The notes beneath the pieces were generated by a model. That model did not search any database. It was given only the letters and a program-made list of their open reading frames with translations, and had not been told where the DNA came from. From positions 1 to 5,307 of the forward strand of contig JAAYZH010000022.1 in NCBI GenBank assembly GCA_012514965.1: DNA of 5,307 nucleotides, given 5' to 3'. The DNA is from Clostridiaceae bacterium. Its GTDB lineage: Bacteria > Bacillota > Clostridia > Saccharofermentanales > Fastidiosipilaceae. A program made the position numbers and the translations under genes. Each line of letters starts with the position of its first letter. Position 1 is the first letter of the stretch. Shown one piece after another: positions 4,313 to 5,307 of this stretch.

Positions 4313-5307
4313 TTATTCGTCCAGGCGTATCGATATCACCTGTGATACGCCACGTTCTTGCATTGTCACTCCATACATCATGCGAGCTGATTCCATTGTA
4401 CCGCGACGATGGGTCACCAGAATGTATTGAGTCGCCGATGAATTCGCCTTGATGTAATCGGTGAAGCGAAAAATGTTCGACTCATCAAGCGCGGCTTCCA
4501 CTTCATCCAAAACACAAAACGGTGAAGGATTGAGCTTTTGGATGGCAAATAGCAAAGCAATTGCGGTCAAACAGCGTTCGCCTCCGGACAGGGCCAGCAT
4601 ATTCTGCAGACGTTTGCCGGGCGGCATGACCTTGATATCGATAGGGCTGTTTAGTATATCACTGCGATCCTCCAGGACCAGCTCCGCTTCCCCGCCGCCA
4701 AAAAGTTCACGGAACACGACACGGAACTGCTCATTGATGAATTGAAAGGAGTCCTTGAACTGTTTATACATGCCATCCTTGATGTCCGCAATGATTTTGG
4801 CCAAATCCTTCTGAGCTGAGACAATATCTGCCTTCTGCTGCTCCATGAAAGCAAAACGCTCATTGAGCTCGCGGCTCTCCTCAATTGCCTGCACATTAAC
4901 GGCTCCCAGGTCGCGAATTTGCTGGCGGAGGCTCTTGACCTCCTCACGTACCTTCACCTGGTCCAAGTCCGTTCTATACCACTCCTCGCGATTGGCAAAG
5001 GTACAGGAGTACTCTTCCCACAGGCGAGCCCGCTGATCCATCAGCTGATTGCCGGCATTCTCTAGTCTCTGCTCAAGGCGACCCTGTTCCTGACCAAGCT
5101 TGGTCAAGTAGCCGCTGATCGTATCCATGGCTTTGCTGCTCTCTGCCAGACTTTCCTCTGCATCATGGCGTCTGGACTCTGTCTCAGCAATTTTTTCGGT
5201 GATCTCCTGAAGCTGAGCAACAAGACGCTCCTTAGCGCCTGATCCGCCCCGCACAAGTCCGGTGAGACGGTCCTCTTCAGAACTGTCTTTTTCGCGGTCA
5301 AGCTGCT
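4313..5307 (-). CDS. smc: Chromosome segregation ATPase SMC, C-terminal part (runs off the right edge)
   Basis: SMC dimers form, with ScpA and ScpB, the bacterial condensin that loads near the origin and organises and separates sister chromosomes. The frame is open from the right edge, and 330 residues are visible against about 1,180-1,200 for the whole protein; the N-terminal ATPase half, first coiled coil and hinge are outside. Visible parts, numbered from the edge, are: a Gln/Glu-rich coiled coil (about 1-185) that includes LGAVNVQAIEE; the junction FRELFGGGEAEL (198-209); the ABC signature LSGGERCLTAIALLFAI (239-255); Walker B FCVLDEVEAALDESN (263-277); the switch His in LVTHRRGTMESA (296-307); and the C-terminal YGVTMQERGVSQVISIRLDE. 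The signature has Cys where Ala is commonest, which should be tolerated. A GTG at 5254 is internal, not a start, because the coiled-coil frame continues upstream. Smc followed directly by ftsY is typical of Bacillota. Confidence 0.97.
   Translation of the reverse strand, partial: QLDREKDSSEEDRLTGLVRGGSGAKERLVAQLQEITEKIAETESRRHDAEESLAESSKAMDTISGYLTKLGQEQGRLEQRLENAGNQLMDQRARLWEEYSCTFANREEWYRTDLDQVKVREEVKSLRQQIRDLGAVNVQAIEESRELNERFAFMEQQKADIVSAQKDLAKIIADIKDGMYKQFKDSFQFINEQFRVVFRELFGGGEAELVLEDRSDILNSPIDIKVMPPGKRLQNMLALSGGERCLTAIALLFAIQKLNPSPFCVLDEVEAALDESNIFRFTDYIKANSSATQYILVTHRRGTMESARMMYGVTMQERGVSQVISIRLDE

Noticed and set aside
5252..5254. GTG as a start of the SMC fragment
   Set aside because: The same frame stays open to the window edge with coiled-coil-like residues, so this is an internal valine of full-length SMC.

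Overview
The window is a conserved housekeeping block of a Bacillota (Firmicutes) genome, and every gene is read on the minus strand. In transcription order (right to left) it holds smc (3' end) – ftsY – ylxM – ffh – rpsP – khpA – rimM – trmD (5' end). This order, together with the presence of ylxM, is the classic low-GC Gram-positive arrangement. The base composition looks roughly balanced in GC, which suggests a clostridial-type lineage rather than Bacillus or Streptococcus, but I cannot name the genus.

Layout from the transcription start side: positions 5307-4313 encode the last 330 residues of SMC (distal coiled coil plus the C-terminal ABC half-head). Ten bases later comes ftsY (4302-3361), the SRP receptor GTPase. 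A 133-bp gap (3360-3228) is the only real intergenic region. It carries a strong sigma-A type promoter, several TTGACA-containing dyads and a perfect 20-bp palindrome. Then come ylxM (3227-2883), ffh (2871-1504), a 41-bp gap with a good ribosome-binding site, rpsP (1462-1217), khpA (1217-963), rimM (958-422) and trmD (422 to beyond position 1). From ylxM onward the genes are tightly packed. Two junctions are TAATG stop/start overlaps, so ylxM-ffh-rpsP-khpA-rimM-trmD is probably one transcription unit that can be driven separately from smc-ftsY.

Functionally the block joins protein targeting (FtsY, Ffh and the SRP accessory protein YlxM) with ribosome assembly and tRNA modification (bS16, the KH-domain RNA binder KhpA, the 30S maturation factor RimM, the tRNA m1G37 methyltransferase TrmD), plus chromosome organisation (SMC). 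No mobile element, CRISPR array, rRNA/tRNA gene or new gene system is visible. The most interesting part is the ylxM promoter region: consensus -35 and -10 boxes lie so close to the ylxM ATG that the transcript should be leaderless, and a cluster of overlapping inverted repeats covers and flanks the -35 box.
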